A DNA stretch of 64,000 nucleotides from NCBI GenBank assembly GCA_002749285.1, contig PDPR01000013.1, forward strand, positions 62,378-126,377, written 5' to 3'. The notes beneath the pieces are model-generated. The model made no database searches and was not told the DNA's origin. It saw only the letters and a program-made list of their open reading frames with translations. This DNA is from Maribacter sp. (GTDB lineage Bacteria; Bacteroidota; Bacteroidia; Flavobacteriales; Flavobacteriaceae). The position numbers and the translations under genes are program-made. Positions 17,499 through 25,960 of this stretch are shown piece after piece; positions within the stretch are counted from its first letter, which is position 1, and every line of letters starts with the position of its first letter.

Positions 17499-18579
17499 AA
17501 CCCTGCATTATCTTCTCTTGATGATTGATCGATTCTTGGTGAATAGCCTTGAACATTCTAAGTACAAACTCCTCACTCAATCCTTTTGACTCCCCTTCTA
17601 GGATCATACTGCCTAAGATCGAATTCCATCTATTGCTTTGAAGAACGGCAACGTTCTTTTGTTTTTTGAGATTCCCTATTCCGTCGGAGACCTTCATTCG
17701 TTTCCCAAGAATATCGATCAATTGATTATCGATAATATCGATCTGTGCCCTAAGGTTACTCAACTTATTATTGTATTCTGCCTCCTCATTGGTTTCTTTA
17801 CGTATGCGTAGATCTTTCATGATCTGCACCAAGGTCTTCGGTGTTACTTGCTGTGCAGCATCACTCCATGCATTATCGGGATCGAAATGAGTCTCTATGA
17901 TGAGTCCGTCAAAATTAAGATCCAACGCAGTTTGGGAAACATCAAAGATCATATCCCTATTGCCTGTAATGTGCGAAGGATCATTGATCAATGGCAAATC
18001 AGGAAATCTGGTCTGAAGCTCAATGGCCAATTGCCATTCCGGGATGTTCCTGTATTTGGATTCCCCATAGGTGGAAAAACCTCTATGGATCACACCCAAC
18101 TTCTCTATGTTCTTGCTATATAACCGTTCAACGGCCCCTAACCATAAAGACAAGTCTGGGTTTACCGGGTTTTTGATCAATACGACTTTGTCGGTACCCT
18201 GTAAAGCATCTGCAATTTCCTGTACTATAAATGGGCTAACCGTTGAGCGGGCACCAATCCACAATAGATCAATGTCATGTTCCAAGGCCAATTCCACATG
18301 AGCCTTGTTGGCGACCTCGGTAGCGGTCTTCAACCCTGTTTCCTCCTTTACCCTCCGTAGCCATTTAAGGCCCAATGCCCCAACACCCTCAAAATTGCCT
18401 GGGCGTGTTCTCGGTTTCCAGATACCGGCCCTATAGTAGTTTACATCGGTATCTTTTAATTCGTGGGCTATTTTCATGACCTGTTCCTCGGTCTCTGCAC
18501 TACATGGGCCTGCAATTACCAATGGATGGTCTAGTCCCAAATCATCCAACCATGTTCTCATTTCTTTTGAATTCTCCAT
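17497..18579 (-). CDS. aroF: Bifunctional DAHP synthase / chorismate mutase
   Basis: The N-terminal part (about 1-260) is a type I-beta 3-deoxy-D-arabino-heptulosonate 7-phosphate synthase, with AGPCSAE, KPRTRPGNFEG and NDPSHITGNRD motifs. The C-terminal part (about 268-360, LRAQIDIIDNQLIDILGKRMKV) is an AroQ-type chorismate mutase. The protein thus has both the first enzyme of the shikimate pathway and the branch enzyme to prephenate. In a studied relative from Prevotella this fusion is allosterically inhibited by prephenate. It is the last gene of the operon and lies 12 bp after tyrA. Confidence 0.95.
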   Translation of the reverse strand: MENSKEMRTWLDDLGLDHPLVIAGPCSAETEEQVMKIAHELKDTDVNYYRAGIWKPRTRPGNFEGVGALGLKWLRRVKEETGLKTATEVANKAHVELALEHDIDLLWIGARSTVSPFIVQEIADALQGTDKVVLIKNPVNPDLSLWLGAVERLYSKNIEKLGVIHRGFSTYGESKYRNIPEWQLAIELQTRFPDLPLINDPSHITGNRDMIFDVSQTALDLNFDGLIIETHFDPDNAWSDAAQQVTPKTLVQIMKDLRIRKETNEEAEYNNKLSNLRAQIDIIDNQLIDILGKRMKVSDGIGNLKKQKNVAVLQSNRWNSILGSMILEGESKGLSEEFVLRMFKAIHQESINHQEKIMQG

Positions 18580-18591
18580 TTTGTTTTACTC

Positions 18592-19449
18592 TTATTTGTT
18601 CAAAGGTATTCCTTTTAATATTTCTTTTATTTTATTCGTATTGTTCATTTCATCATAAATGCCTTCATAATCATCATTGAGCAACAATTGTTTAAAGGCC
18701 TGGAGGTTTTCGATATATTCTTCCAAGCTCTCGACTACGTTCTCCTTATTCTGCTCAAAAATAGGTGTCCACATCGCTGGGGAACTTTTTGCCAATCGCA
18801 CGGTACTTTCAAACCCACTCCCCGCCATGTCAAAGATATCCCGTTCATTCTTCTCCTTATGGATTACGGTCTTACCCAACATAAAAGAACTTATATGCGA
18901 TAAATGCGAAACATAGGCAATATGCTTATCATGTGCTTCAGGGTTCATATACCGGATCCGCATTCCAAGTTCCTGAAAAAGCCCCAAGGCTTTTTCCTGC
19001 AACTTAAAAGCTGTTTTTTCAATCTCACAGATAATGTTGGTCTTCCCTTGGTATAAATGGTCTATAGCTGCGGAAGGCCCTGAGAATTCAGTACCTGCAA
19101 TAGGGTGGCAAGCTAAAAAATTCCTTCGTTTTGGATGGTCGTCCAGACTTTTGCACAATGCTGCTTTTGTTGAACCCGCATCAAAAACCACACAGTCATC
19201 ATTTACTTGATCCAATATACATGGCAACTCGGTCAGCATTGCATTGACCGGGATACCCACTATCACTATATCTGCCAAATGCAAATCGTCATAACCTGCT
19301 ATAGCATCGATTAATCCAAGGGCCATTGCTTCCTCAAGGTGGGAGATATTGATATCTATACCATAAATCTTGGCTTTGGGGACCAAACGCTTAATATCCT
19401 TGGCCATACTACCCCCGATCAAACCTATACCAATTACAAATACATTCAT
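18592..19449 (-). CDS. tyrA: Prephenate dehydrogenase
   Basis: TyrA oxidatively decarboxylates prephenate to 4-hydroxyphenylpyruvate, the precursor of tyrosine. The 285-residue protein starts with a Rossmann motif GIGLIGGSMA (about 7-16) and contains the family segment HPIAGTEFSGP near residue 117. There is no ACT domain. It begins one base after the aminotransferase stop, so the genes are co-translated. The NAD or NADP preference is not clear from the sequence. Confidence 0.93.
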   Translation of the reverse strand: MNVFVIGIGLIGGSMAKDIKRLVPKAKIYGIDINISHLEEAMALGLIDAIAGYDDLHLADIVIVGIPVNAMLTELPCILDQVNDDCVVFDAGSTKAALCKSLDDHPKRRNFLACHPIAGTEFSGPSAAIDHLYQGKTNIICEIEKTAFKLQEKALGLFQELGMRIRYMNPEAHDKHIAYVSHLSHISSFMLGKTVIHKEKNERDIFDMAGSGFESTVRLAKSSPAMWTPIFEQNKENVVESLEEYIENLQAFKQLLLNDDYEGIYDEMNNTNKIKEILKGIPLNK

Positions 19450-19450
19450 C

Positions 19451-20596
19451 TTAAAACCTTTCTAATGCTTCTTTTATTTTTTCCTCTTTGACACAAAGTG
19501 AAAATCGAATATAGCCCTCACCATTACTGCCAAAGATCGTTCCTGGAGCGATAAAAATATTTTTTTCGTACAGTACGTTATCAATAAAATCCTCAGAACT
19601 GGAAGCCCCATGGGGCAATTTTGCCCAAACGAACATCCCGACAGCATTTCTGTCATAGGTACAATCTAACTTATCGGCCAATCGGAACATCAATTCCCTC
19701 CTTTTTCGATATACCCCATCCAAGGCCTTATACCAGTCACCTCCACTTTTCAAAGCGGCAATGGCGCCTTTTTGAATACCATAGAACATGCCTGAGTCCA
19801 TATTACTCTTCACCTTTAGGACCGCATTGATATGTTCCCCATTACCCAACACCATACCTACCCGCCAACCGGCCATATTGAAGGTCTTGCTCAAGGAATT
19901 CAATTCCAAGGCTACTCCCTTCGCCCCATCAATGGCCAGAATGCTTGATGGTTCTTTATTGAGCACAAAACTATAAGGATTATCATTCACTAGCAGAATC
20001 CCGTTTTTTTTGGCGAACCGGACCAATCGTCCCAGTTGGTCCTTATTGGCGGAAGCTCCAGTTGGCATGTGCGGATAGCCGACCCACATTAATTTCACTT
20101 TGGACAAATCTTGCTCCTGTAAGGTCTCCAGATCCGGGAACCAACCATTTTCAGCATTAAGGTCGTACTGTTTAGGAACACCTCCCACCAATTTGGTAAC
20201 CGAGGTATATGTAGGGTATCCTGGATTAGGTATTAAAACCTCGTCACCATCATTTAAGAAAGCCATACCAATATGCATGATTCCTTCCTTGGAACCCATA
20301 AGTGGCAATATCTCCGTGTCCGGGTTTGCCATTACCCCGAACTTAGATGCGTAAAAATCCGCAATCGCCTGACGAAGTGCCGGCAATCCCTGATAACTCT
20401 GATACTGATGTGCGCCAGCCTCCGACATTGAATCCTTGATAGCGGTCAACACCTCCTCGGATGGGGCAAGGTCGGGACTACCTATCCCCATATTTATTAT
20501 AGGTCTGCCACTAGCGGCCAATCCTCGCACCTCCCTGAGTTTTTTAGAGAAATAGTACTCCTCCACTGTTTGTAATCTATCCGCAGTACAAATCAT
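19451..20596 (-). CDS. PLP-dependent class I/II aminotransferase
   Basis: The 381-residue protein is a fold-type I aminotransferase with the PLP lysine in NSLSKTFNMAGWR at about residue 237. Its place between pheA and tyrA suggests that it transaminates phenylpyruvate and 4-hydroxyphenylpyruvate, or prephenate, in Phe and Tyr synthesis. Close relatives are often annotated only as aspartate-type aminotransferases, so the substrate is inferred from context. Its start overlaps the end of pheA by 4 bp (ATGA). Confidence 0.88.
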   Translation of the reverse strand: MICTADRLQTVEEYYFSKKLREVRGLAASGRPIINMGIGSPDLAPSEEVLTAIKDSMSEAGAHQYQSYQGLPALRQAIADFYASKFGVMANPDTEILPLMGSKEGIMHIGMAFLNDGDEVLIPNPGYPTYTSVTKLVGGVPKQYDLNAENGWFPDLETLQEQDLSKVKLMWVGYPHMPTGASANKDQLGRLVRFAKKNGILLVNDNPYSFVLNKEPSSILAIDGAKGVALELNSLSKTFNMAGWRVGMVLGNGEHINAVLKVKSNMDSGMFYGIQKGAIAALKSGGDWYKALDGVYRKRRELMFRLADKLDCTYDRNAVGMFVWAKLPHGASSSEDFIDNVLYEKNIFIAPGTIFGSNGEGYIRFSLCVKEEKIKEALERF

Positions 20597-21420
20597 ATTC
20601 TGGCGTTTTTATATTCCCCCAAAACCCTAAAATCATCTGACATGATTTCCAAAAGGGCTTTGGCCTTTGCAAAATTATCATATTCATCGAAGGTCACATC
20701 AACAAAAAAGGCATATTTCCATGGGGTTTCGATAATGGGCAACGATTGTATCTTGGTCAAATTCATATTACAATCACTCATTACATTCAATACTGTTGCG
20801 AGGCTTCCTCTTTTATGGTCGGTAACAAAACGGATTGAAGCCTTATCTATCACACTTTTAGGCCACTCCTTATTCGTGGTCTTTACAATGATGAATCGGG
20901 TCGAATTGTTCTTTATCGTCTGAATATCCGAAGTAATAATCTCCAGATCATATAAATCGGCCGCAACCTTAGGTGCAATGGCGGCAATACCTTTTAATTG
21001 ATTATCGTGAATCTGCTTGGCGGTCTCTGCCGTATCAACATCCTCTACCATTTTGATATGGGGATGTTTCTTTAAAAATTCACGGCATTGCAGGAGAGCC
21101 ATTGGATGGGACCGGACTTCAATAATATCCCCGATCGATTGCCCCCCCAAAGCCATAAGGTTATGGTGGATGTTCAAATAACATTCCCCTATTATATGGA
21201 GTTTCTTATCATTAACAAGTGCATAATTGGGGATAATAGACCCTGCAATCGAGTTTTCGATTGCCATTATCCCTTTATCCGCCGTAGCATCAAGCAAGCA
21301 GTCTACCAGGCCGTGAAAGGACATGCACTCTACCAGATCAACCTCATCATTAAAATAATCCAGGGCCACCTGATGGTGGTTAGACCCCCTTATTCCCTGT
21401 ATGGCTATCTTTACACCCAT
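20593..21420 (-). CDS. pheA: Prephenate dehydratase
   Basis: PheA converts prephenate to phenylpyruvate. The 275-residue protein has the catalytic segment NNSTRF in the N-terminal part and a C-terminal ACT domain (about 185-275). It lacks an N-terminal chorismate mutase, which is supplied by the DAHP synthase fusion. The ACT motif that binds Phe in many enzymes, ESRP, is QSLP here, so feedback inhibition may be weak or altered. It is the first gene after the leader peptide and attenuator at 21453-21596. Confidence 0.95.
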   Translation of the reverse strand: MGVKIAIQGIRGSNHHQVALDYFNDEVDLVECMSFHGLVDCLLDATADKGIMAIENSIAGSIIPNYALVNDKKLHIIGECYLNIHHNLMALGGQSIGDIIEVRSHPMALLQCREFLKKHPHIKMVEDVDTAETAKQIHDNQLKGIAAIAPKVAADLYDLEIITSDIQTIKNNSTRFIIVKTTNKEWPKSVIDKASIRFVTDHKRGSLATVLNVMSDCNMNLTKIQSLPIIETPWKYAFFVDVTFDEYDNFAKAKALLEIMSDDFRVLGEYKNARI

Positions 21421-21452
21421 TTTTCAATCTATTATAATACTGAAATATCCAA

Positions 21453-21481
21453 CAAAAAAAGTCCCGTTCTTCACGGGACCC
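21453..21481 (-). terminator. Attenuator terminator upstream of pheA
   Basis: On the minus strand the hairpin GTCCCGT-GAAGA-ACGGGAC is followed by seven T residues. It lies in the leader between the Phe/Tyr-rich leader peptide and the pheA ATG, 33 nt before that ATG. Nothing ends here except the leader peptide, which points to regulated early termination of the aromatic operon. Confidence 0.9.
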
Positions 21482-21523
21482 AATGTTATATTAAATTTTT
21501 GCAATAACGCTATAACAGTCCCG
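21474..21523 (-). promoter_or_regulatory. Antiterminator helix of the pheA attenuator
   Basis: On the minus strand the segment CGGGACTGTTATA (21523-21511) can pair with TATAACA-TTGG-GTCCCG (21490-21474): 13 base pairs with a four-base bulge. Pairing would sequester the 5' arm of the terminator at 21473-21479. The first segment overlaps the last codons and stop of the leader peptide, so a ribosome at the stop would mask it, while one stalled at the Phe/Tyr codons would leave it free. Confidence 0.85.
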
Positions 21524-21596
21524 ACTCCTTATTATAAAAGAAGAAAAAATAAAAACCATTAAAGAAATACTGCTTTGTCATTGTCTTGTAATTCAT
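21510..21596 (-). CDS. Phe/Tyr leader peptide of the aromatic operon
   Basis: A 28-codon reading frame starts with ATG at 21596 and ends with TAG at 21510. It contains seven Phe and four Tyr codons, most of them in the block QYFFNGFYFFFFYN (residues 9-22). The stop codon abuts the antiterminator segment, and the terminator begins 29 nt further on. This is the architecture of pheA-type leader peptides in enterobacteria. Scarcity of charged tRNA-Phe or tRNA-Tyr should stall the ribosome and allow read-through into pheA. The peptide itself probably has no other function. Confidence 0.88.
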   Translation of the reverse strand: MNYKTMTKQYFFNGFYFFFFYNKESGLL

Positions 21597-21704
21597 CGAC
21601 TAAGGTAATTATTAAATTCAAAAAACAATTTCAAAGGCCTTATTTTTTTGATTTTCTCTATAAAAGCCTGTTTAATTGCATTATATTCCCCAGAATAGTC
21701 CTTT

Positions 21705-22808
21705 TTATTGGAAATCAACAAGAAAAACATCTACCAATGTATCCAAAACATCCTGAACACGAGGGTTTGTACAGTTGATCAGAATGGAAAAAACCATTTG
21801 TTCCTTTGGGTAAACAAAGAGATTGGAGTACCCCCCCACACCATTTCCTACATGGCCAAAATACGGCCTTCCCCTTTTATCCCCACTAACCTGCCAACCT
21901 AGGCCATAGTAGGTAGAATTGCCGTTTATCATTTCGGCTGTTAGAAATTCAGAAAACACAACATCATCCAAAATCCCCTTACTTAAATATGCCTGCCCAA
22001 ATTTGGCTATATCGGCGGAAGTTGACAAGTAACCACCACTGGCTAGTTTATAATTGTTATTTACGGGTATCGCCTTATGAAAACCGGATTTTCTTCTCGA
22101 ATAGAATGTAGCCAAATGGCTGCAATCACCCTCTATCATATTAATTCCATCCAATTCATCATCCCCGCCAAAAGTATTGGTCAATCCAAAAGGCACAAGT
22201 ACCTTTTCGCGAACATAATTCCGAAAGGGCACCCCGCTAGCTTCTTGCATCGCCAATGAAATCAGTACCCAATCAAAACTATTGTAATGATAATCGGTTC
22301 CTGGCTCAAAAAGCAGGTTGTCATTCTCGAACACCTGTAGGCTATCCTTTATGGAATAGGGTTCGTTCAATCCGTATTCCTTTCCTCTATATCCCCGAAT
22401 ACCTGCCGTATGACTTGCCAATTGTCGAATGGTAAAATCGTATTCCTTTTTCGGGAAATAAGGGACATAATCATATATCGAAGCATCCAAATCAATAATC
22501 CCATCCTTAACCATTTGGGCCAGGGCCGTTGCAGCAATGTTCTTGGAAATACTGCCAATTCTGAAGATGGTCCGTTTTGGGTCTACTTTTATCCTTTTCC
22601 CTAAGTCTGCAAAACCATATCCCCTTTGAAACAAAACCTCCCCTTTCTTAAGTACCGTGATGGCGAGTCCTGGAATCTTTTTTTCGATTACAAGGGTGTT
22701 GAGCAAGTCCCCAACCTTTGGCAACCCTCTCAAAACCGGATCTTGTTTCCCATCCCTATTCGTGGCGAACAGGTCTTTCAGGTATGTGATAAAAGGTTTC
22801 AACACCAT
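21705..22808 (-). CDS. Serine hydrolase of the class C beta-lactamase family
   Basis: The 367-residue protein has the SxxK motif SISK (Ser86, Lys89), a second-motif tyrosine in HYNS (about Tyr175) and the HxG motif in YFGHVGNG. These define the AmpC/DD-peptidase/esterase fold. There is no clear signal peptide, so it may be cytoplasmic, or the start may lie elsewhere. Activity could be esterase or peptidase; beta-lactam resistance should not be assumed. It lies upstream of the pheA leader on the same strand, with about 110 bp between. Confidence 0.82.
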   Translation of the reverse strand: MVLKPFITYLKDLFATNRDGKQDPVLRGLPKVGDLLNTLVIEKKIPGLAITVLKKGEVLFQRGYGFADLGKRIKVDPKRTIFRIGSISKNIAATALAQMVKDGIIDLDASIYDYVPYFPKKEYDFTIRQLASHTAGIRGYRGKEYGLNEPYSIKDSLQVFENDNLLFEPGTDYHYNSFDWVLISLAMQEASGVPFRNYVREKVLVPFGLTNTFGGDDELDGINMIEGDCSHLATFYSRRKSGFHKAIPVNNNYKLASGGYLSTSADIAKFGQAYLSKGILDDVVFSEFLTAEMINGNSTYYGLGWQVSGDKRGRPYFGHVGNGVGGYSNLFVYPKEQMVFSILINCTNPRVQDVLDTLVDVFLVDFQ

Positions 22809-22890
22809 ACTGTTTTTACGGCTATTTCTTGAAAAAAGTTAGGACACTTTGTCTCTCACATGAATGGACAAGAAATAATTTACTTATAAT

Positions 22891-23676
22891 TCAATCCTTA
22901 AAAATAATCTTTCCAGTGTACAGTTCCTCAACATCGATGATTTCCGGTTGGTTATAACTAATCACGTCACCCGTTCCCCTTATCACCCCCGAAATCGATT
23001 CTTGGGGGTTTACTTGGATATCGTTGGTTCCACGATGGTTTAAAACCACTGTATCGGCCATTAGGTCTCCTGCCTCGATCCTTGAGTCCCCAGCCGCGAT
23101 ATTGATGTTCAGCTTATCGCTGGTGCCCTTTAACTTAAAATATGCGATGCCATTGGTCGTAATGGACAGACTACCCGTATTCAGATCCAAATCAAATTCC
23201 CCATCCGTGGTTTCCGTTTCCGGATTTGTAAAACTCTCTGTAAATAGTCTGAGGCTTTCATAGCCAAGTACACCATCGCTTTTTATGGGCAAGCCCGTAC
23301 TACTCCTGATCTCGGTTATGTCCGGCGCCGTTACATACACCTTGGTTACACCGTAATCCCTAAAAAGATTACAGCCGTTATCATTGCCCAACAGCAATCG
23401 GCCATCTACGACTTCCACTGTGATACTCTTTTGCAAAAACTCCCCTGTTTCAATCTCGACTTTTTGGACATCCCCCTGCTTAAGGATAAGCCCAACCTTT
23501 TCAAATACGGTTATTTTCGAAAAACCGGACAAATCAACCTCGGTACGTACAATATCCCCAGCATTCTTAAAACAATCCGGGACGTCCTCTCTATTGCAAG
23601 AGAAGACAAAAAACAAAAAAACGGTCATGAGCCCCCTGAATACAACAAAGTAGGGCCTACCATCCTTGAACTTCAT
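22891..23676 (-). CDS. DUF2807 (head GIN domain) lipoprotein
   Basis: The protein carries a hydrophobic signal ending FFVFSC, a probable lipobox, followed by a beta-rich DUF2807 domain (VDLSGFSKITVFEKVGLILKQG). Starts at ATG 23694 or 23676 are both possible; the shorter gives a more usual lipoprotein signal. The ORF continues to a TTG at 23712, which would overlap the upstream gene by 11 bp. Function is unknown. It follows the acyloxyacyl hydrolase-like gene closely and is probably co-transcribed. Confidence 0.8.
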   Translation of the reverse strand: MKFKDGRPYFVVFRGLMTVFLFFVFSCNREDVPDCFKNAGDIVRTEVDLSGFSKITVFEKVGLILKQGDVQKVEIETGEFLQKSITVEVVDGRLLLGNDNGCNLFRDYGVTKVYVTAPDITEIRSSTGLPIKSDGVLGYESLRLFTESFTNPETETTDGEFDLDLNTGSLSITTNGIAYFKLKGTSDKLNINIAAGDSRIEAGDLMADTVVLNHRGTNDIQVNPQESISGVIRGTGDVISYNQPEIIDVEELYTGKIIFKD

Positions 23677-23701
23677 TTTTTCTATTTCCAACATAAATCC
23701 C

Positions 23702-24802
23702 TTATAATCCAATCCCTATTCCAAATTCAACGGCCTCTGCCTTTGCCCCATGTGATTTCAAGGTTATGGACCCGAACACCTTGTTGCCAAAATAACGTTT
23801 CAAACCTACCCTATTGTACATTCGACCTTCAAAATCAAAAGGATAATATACATAATAGCCCAATTGGGCAATGACCGACATTCTATTGATGAACAGTTCA
23901 TGGCCCAAGAATACCCCAACTCGCTTATAATCATCATCTGCCGAAACCCCATTTTCAGGAAAGGCAATGGACTGAAAACGGATCAACTCCTTTAAAAAAC
24001 GGGAAAAATAGATATCGCCCCCTAGTTGGATCGCACTTTTTTTCCCCAATCTCTTATCGGCATAGGCCGAGATAATATAAAATGGATATTGCCCCATACC
24101 AACAACATCGCTCTCATTTATACCTGCCCTAAAAACCAGATTGTACTTTATGGGTTCTGTTATTTTTTCCTTTTCCCGCATGGGCAAAAAGGCAATTTCC
24201 CCTCCCCCGTCCAAATCATAGACCAAACCTGCATTCAAGGCGAAGGTGTTGGTCGATGTATTGGGTGCCTTAAAGTTCGCATTTGAATAATGGATCAATG
24301 CGATACCCGCCTTAAAGCCCAGCCCTTTGAATATATCCTCCTTATGGTAACCCAGCATTAAATACGTGGAACTCAACAAACGGGAGCCATAGGCGTTATT
24401 CCTGAAGTTAGCGTACTTATTGTAAGGATTGGTGTTGTACGCAATACCCTGCCCGATCCGGAACTGTATCGATCGCTTGAAAAAATAAAAATTGTAATGG
24501 GCATAAAGTCCATAATTCTCACCCAAAGTGCTATTGTTCATGTTCTGATAAATGAACGATCCACCAATATCGGGATAATTAAATTCTTCTTGCCATGCCT
24601 CATCCCCATAAGTTTTGCGATTATAACCAAAGATCAACCCTCCTGGGTGATTCGATACCAAATGGGAAATATCCGCATTGTGAAGTAGCACCGAACCGTA
24701 AAACTGGTTAAGGTCAATGGTATATTTCTTTGCCTTTCCATTGTTTTGGGAAAAACCAATGGTGAATACGAATAAAAAAACAGGGAACAACCTTAGGTTC
24801 AT
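23702..24802 (-). CDS. PagL-like lipid A deacylase / acyloxyacyl hydrolase family protein
   Basis: From the ATG at 24802 the protein of about 366 residues has a signal peptide (MNLRLFPVFLFVFTIGFSQ) and a beta-barrel-like pattern of strands. The segment ALIHYSNANFKAPN contains the H-x-S-N arrangement that forms the active site of PagL-type lipid A 3-O-deacylases. Relatives in Bacteroidetes are annotated as acyloxyacyl hydrolases. It would act on lipid A in the outer membrane. The -7 box is only six bases from the ATG. Confidence 0.75.
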   Translation of the reverse strand: MNLRLFPVFLFVFTIGFSQNNGKAKKYTIDLNQFYGSVLLHNADISHLVSNHPGGLIFGYNRKTYGDEAWQEEFNYPDIGGSFIYQNMNNSTLGENYGLYAHYNFYFFKRSIQFRIGQGIAYNTNPYNKYANFRNNAYGSRLLSSTYLMLGYHKEDIFKGLGFKAGIALIHYSNANFKAPNTSTNTFALNAGLVYDLDGGGEIAFLPMREKEKITEPIKYNLVFRAGINESDVVGMGQYPFYIISAYADKRLGKKSAIQLGGDIYFSRFLKELIRFQSIAFPENGVSADDDYKRVGVFLGHELFINRMSVIAQLGYYVYYPFDFEGRMYNRVGLKRYFGNKVFGSITLKSHGAKAEAVEFGIGIGL

Positions 24803-24808
24803 GGAGTG

Positions 24809-24816
24809 CAAAAGTA
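24809..24816 (-). promoter_or_regulatory. -7 promoter box very close to the PagL-like start
   Basis: The minus strand reads TACTTTTG, then CACTCC, then the ATG. As transcription normally starts five to seven bases after this element, the mRNA would begin at or next to the start codon. Confidence 0.5.
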
Positions 24817-24900
24817 AGATATTAGTGCCTAGGCACCGTACGAAGCCAACACATTTGTTCCATAGCATATACCTAGACCATATTATCGTTTTAAAATGGA

Positions 24901-25854
24901 TCAAAAAACATTTTTTGCAATAGCACGGATATTATCCGATTTACCCATAGAATAGTAATGTAAGACCGGAACCCCGGCCTCTTTAAGTTCCTTGGACTGC
25001 TGAATGGCCCATTCTACCCCTACTTGGCGAACCTCCTTGTTATTATTACAGGCATCAACGGCATCAATCAGATCCTGAGGTAGGTCAATTTTAAAGACCT
25101 GGGGCAATAATTGTAAATGTCTTTTTACCGCAATCGGTTTTATTCCTGGGATAATTGGGACGGTTATCCCCATATTCCTAGCAGCTTCGACAAATTGGAA
25201 GAACCTTTGGTTATCGAAGAACATCTGGGTCACTATATAATCAGCACCTGCATCGACCTTCTCCTTTAACCGCTTTAGATCGGATTGCAAGGAGGGTGCC
25301 TCCAAATGCTTTTCAGGATACCCCGCCACCCCGATACAGAAATCCGCATGCTCATCCTTCTCGATCACTTCATGAAGGTATTTTCCATGATTTAGATCGT
25401 TGATCTGTTCCACTAAACCAACAGCATAAGGATGCCCTCCTTCCGTAGGCTCAAAATATTTTTGCTCCCTTCGGGCATCACCCCTTAATGCCATCACATT
25501 TTCTATGCCTAGATAATGGCAATCTATCAGTACATATTCGGTTTCCTCCTTGGTAAATCCCCCACATAGGATATGGGGAACGGTCTCTACCTTATACTTA
25601 TGCTGTATCGATGCACAAATACCTACGGTACCAGGACGCATACGGGTCAACTTTTTATCGAGAAGTCCATCACGATCAATATAGACATATTCTTCCCGGG
25701 AAGTCGTAACGTCTATAAACGGTGGTTTGAACTCCATCAGAGGGTCTATGTTATCATATAATTCCTGTATGTTTCTTCCTTTTACCGGAGGAATCAATTC
25801 AAAAGAGAACAAAGTCCCACCTTTGGCATTTTTTATGTGATCTGTTATTTTCAT
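24901..25854 (-). CDS. metF: Methylenetetrahydrofolate reductase
   Basis: MetF reduces 5,10-methylene-THF to 5-methyl-THF, the methyl donor for MetH. The protein of 317 residues begins MKITDHIKNAKGGTLFSFELIPPVKG; the conserved FE residues are in FSFELIPP. The ATG at 25854 fits the family; the open frame up to 25926 is not expected to be coding. It lies about 100 bp downstream of metH on the same strand and is likely under the metH SAM-I leader. Confidence 0.95.
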   Translation of the reverse strand: MKITDHIKNAKGGTLFSFELIPPVKGRNIQELYDNIDPLMEFKPPFIDVTTSREEYVYIDRDGLLDKKLTRMRPGTVGICASIQHKYKVETVPHILCGGFTKEETEYVLIDCHYLGIENVMALRGDARREQKYFEPTEGGHPYAVGLVEQINDLNHGKYLHEVIEKDEHADFCIGVAGYPEKHLEAPSLQSDLKRLKEKVDAGADYIVTQMFFDNQRFFQFVEAARNMGITVPIIPGIKPIAVKRHLQLLPQVFKIDLPQDLIDAVDACNNNKEVRQVGVEWAIQQSKELKEAGVPVLHYYSMGKSDNIRAIAKNVF

Positions 25855-25960
25855 ATACGCTGAACTTATTTCAGTATGTAATTTCCCTTTTCCCATTGCC
25901 CTACTGGGCCGTGTTTTCCGAAACACCTACGGGATTCGTTATGGCCGTCAGTATACCATG

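Noticed and set aside
21705..22808. Serine hydrolase as a beta-lactam resistance gene
   Set aside because: The SxxK and HxG motifs are shared by many esterases and peptidases; nothing specific points to beta-lactamase activity.
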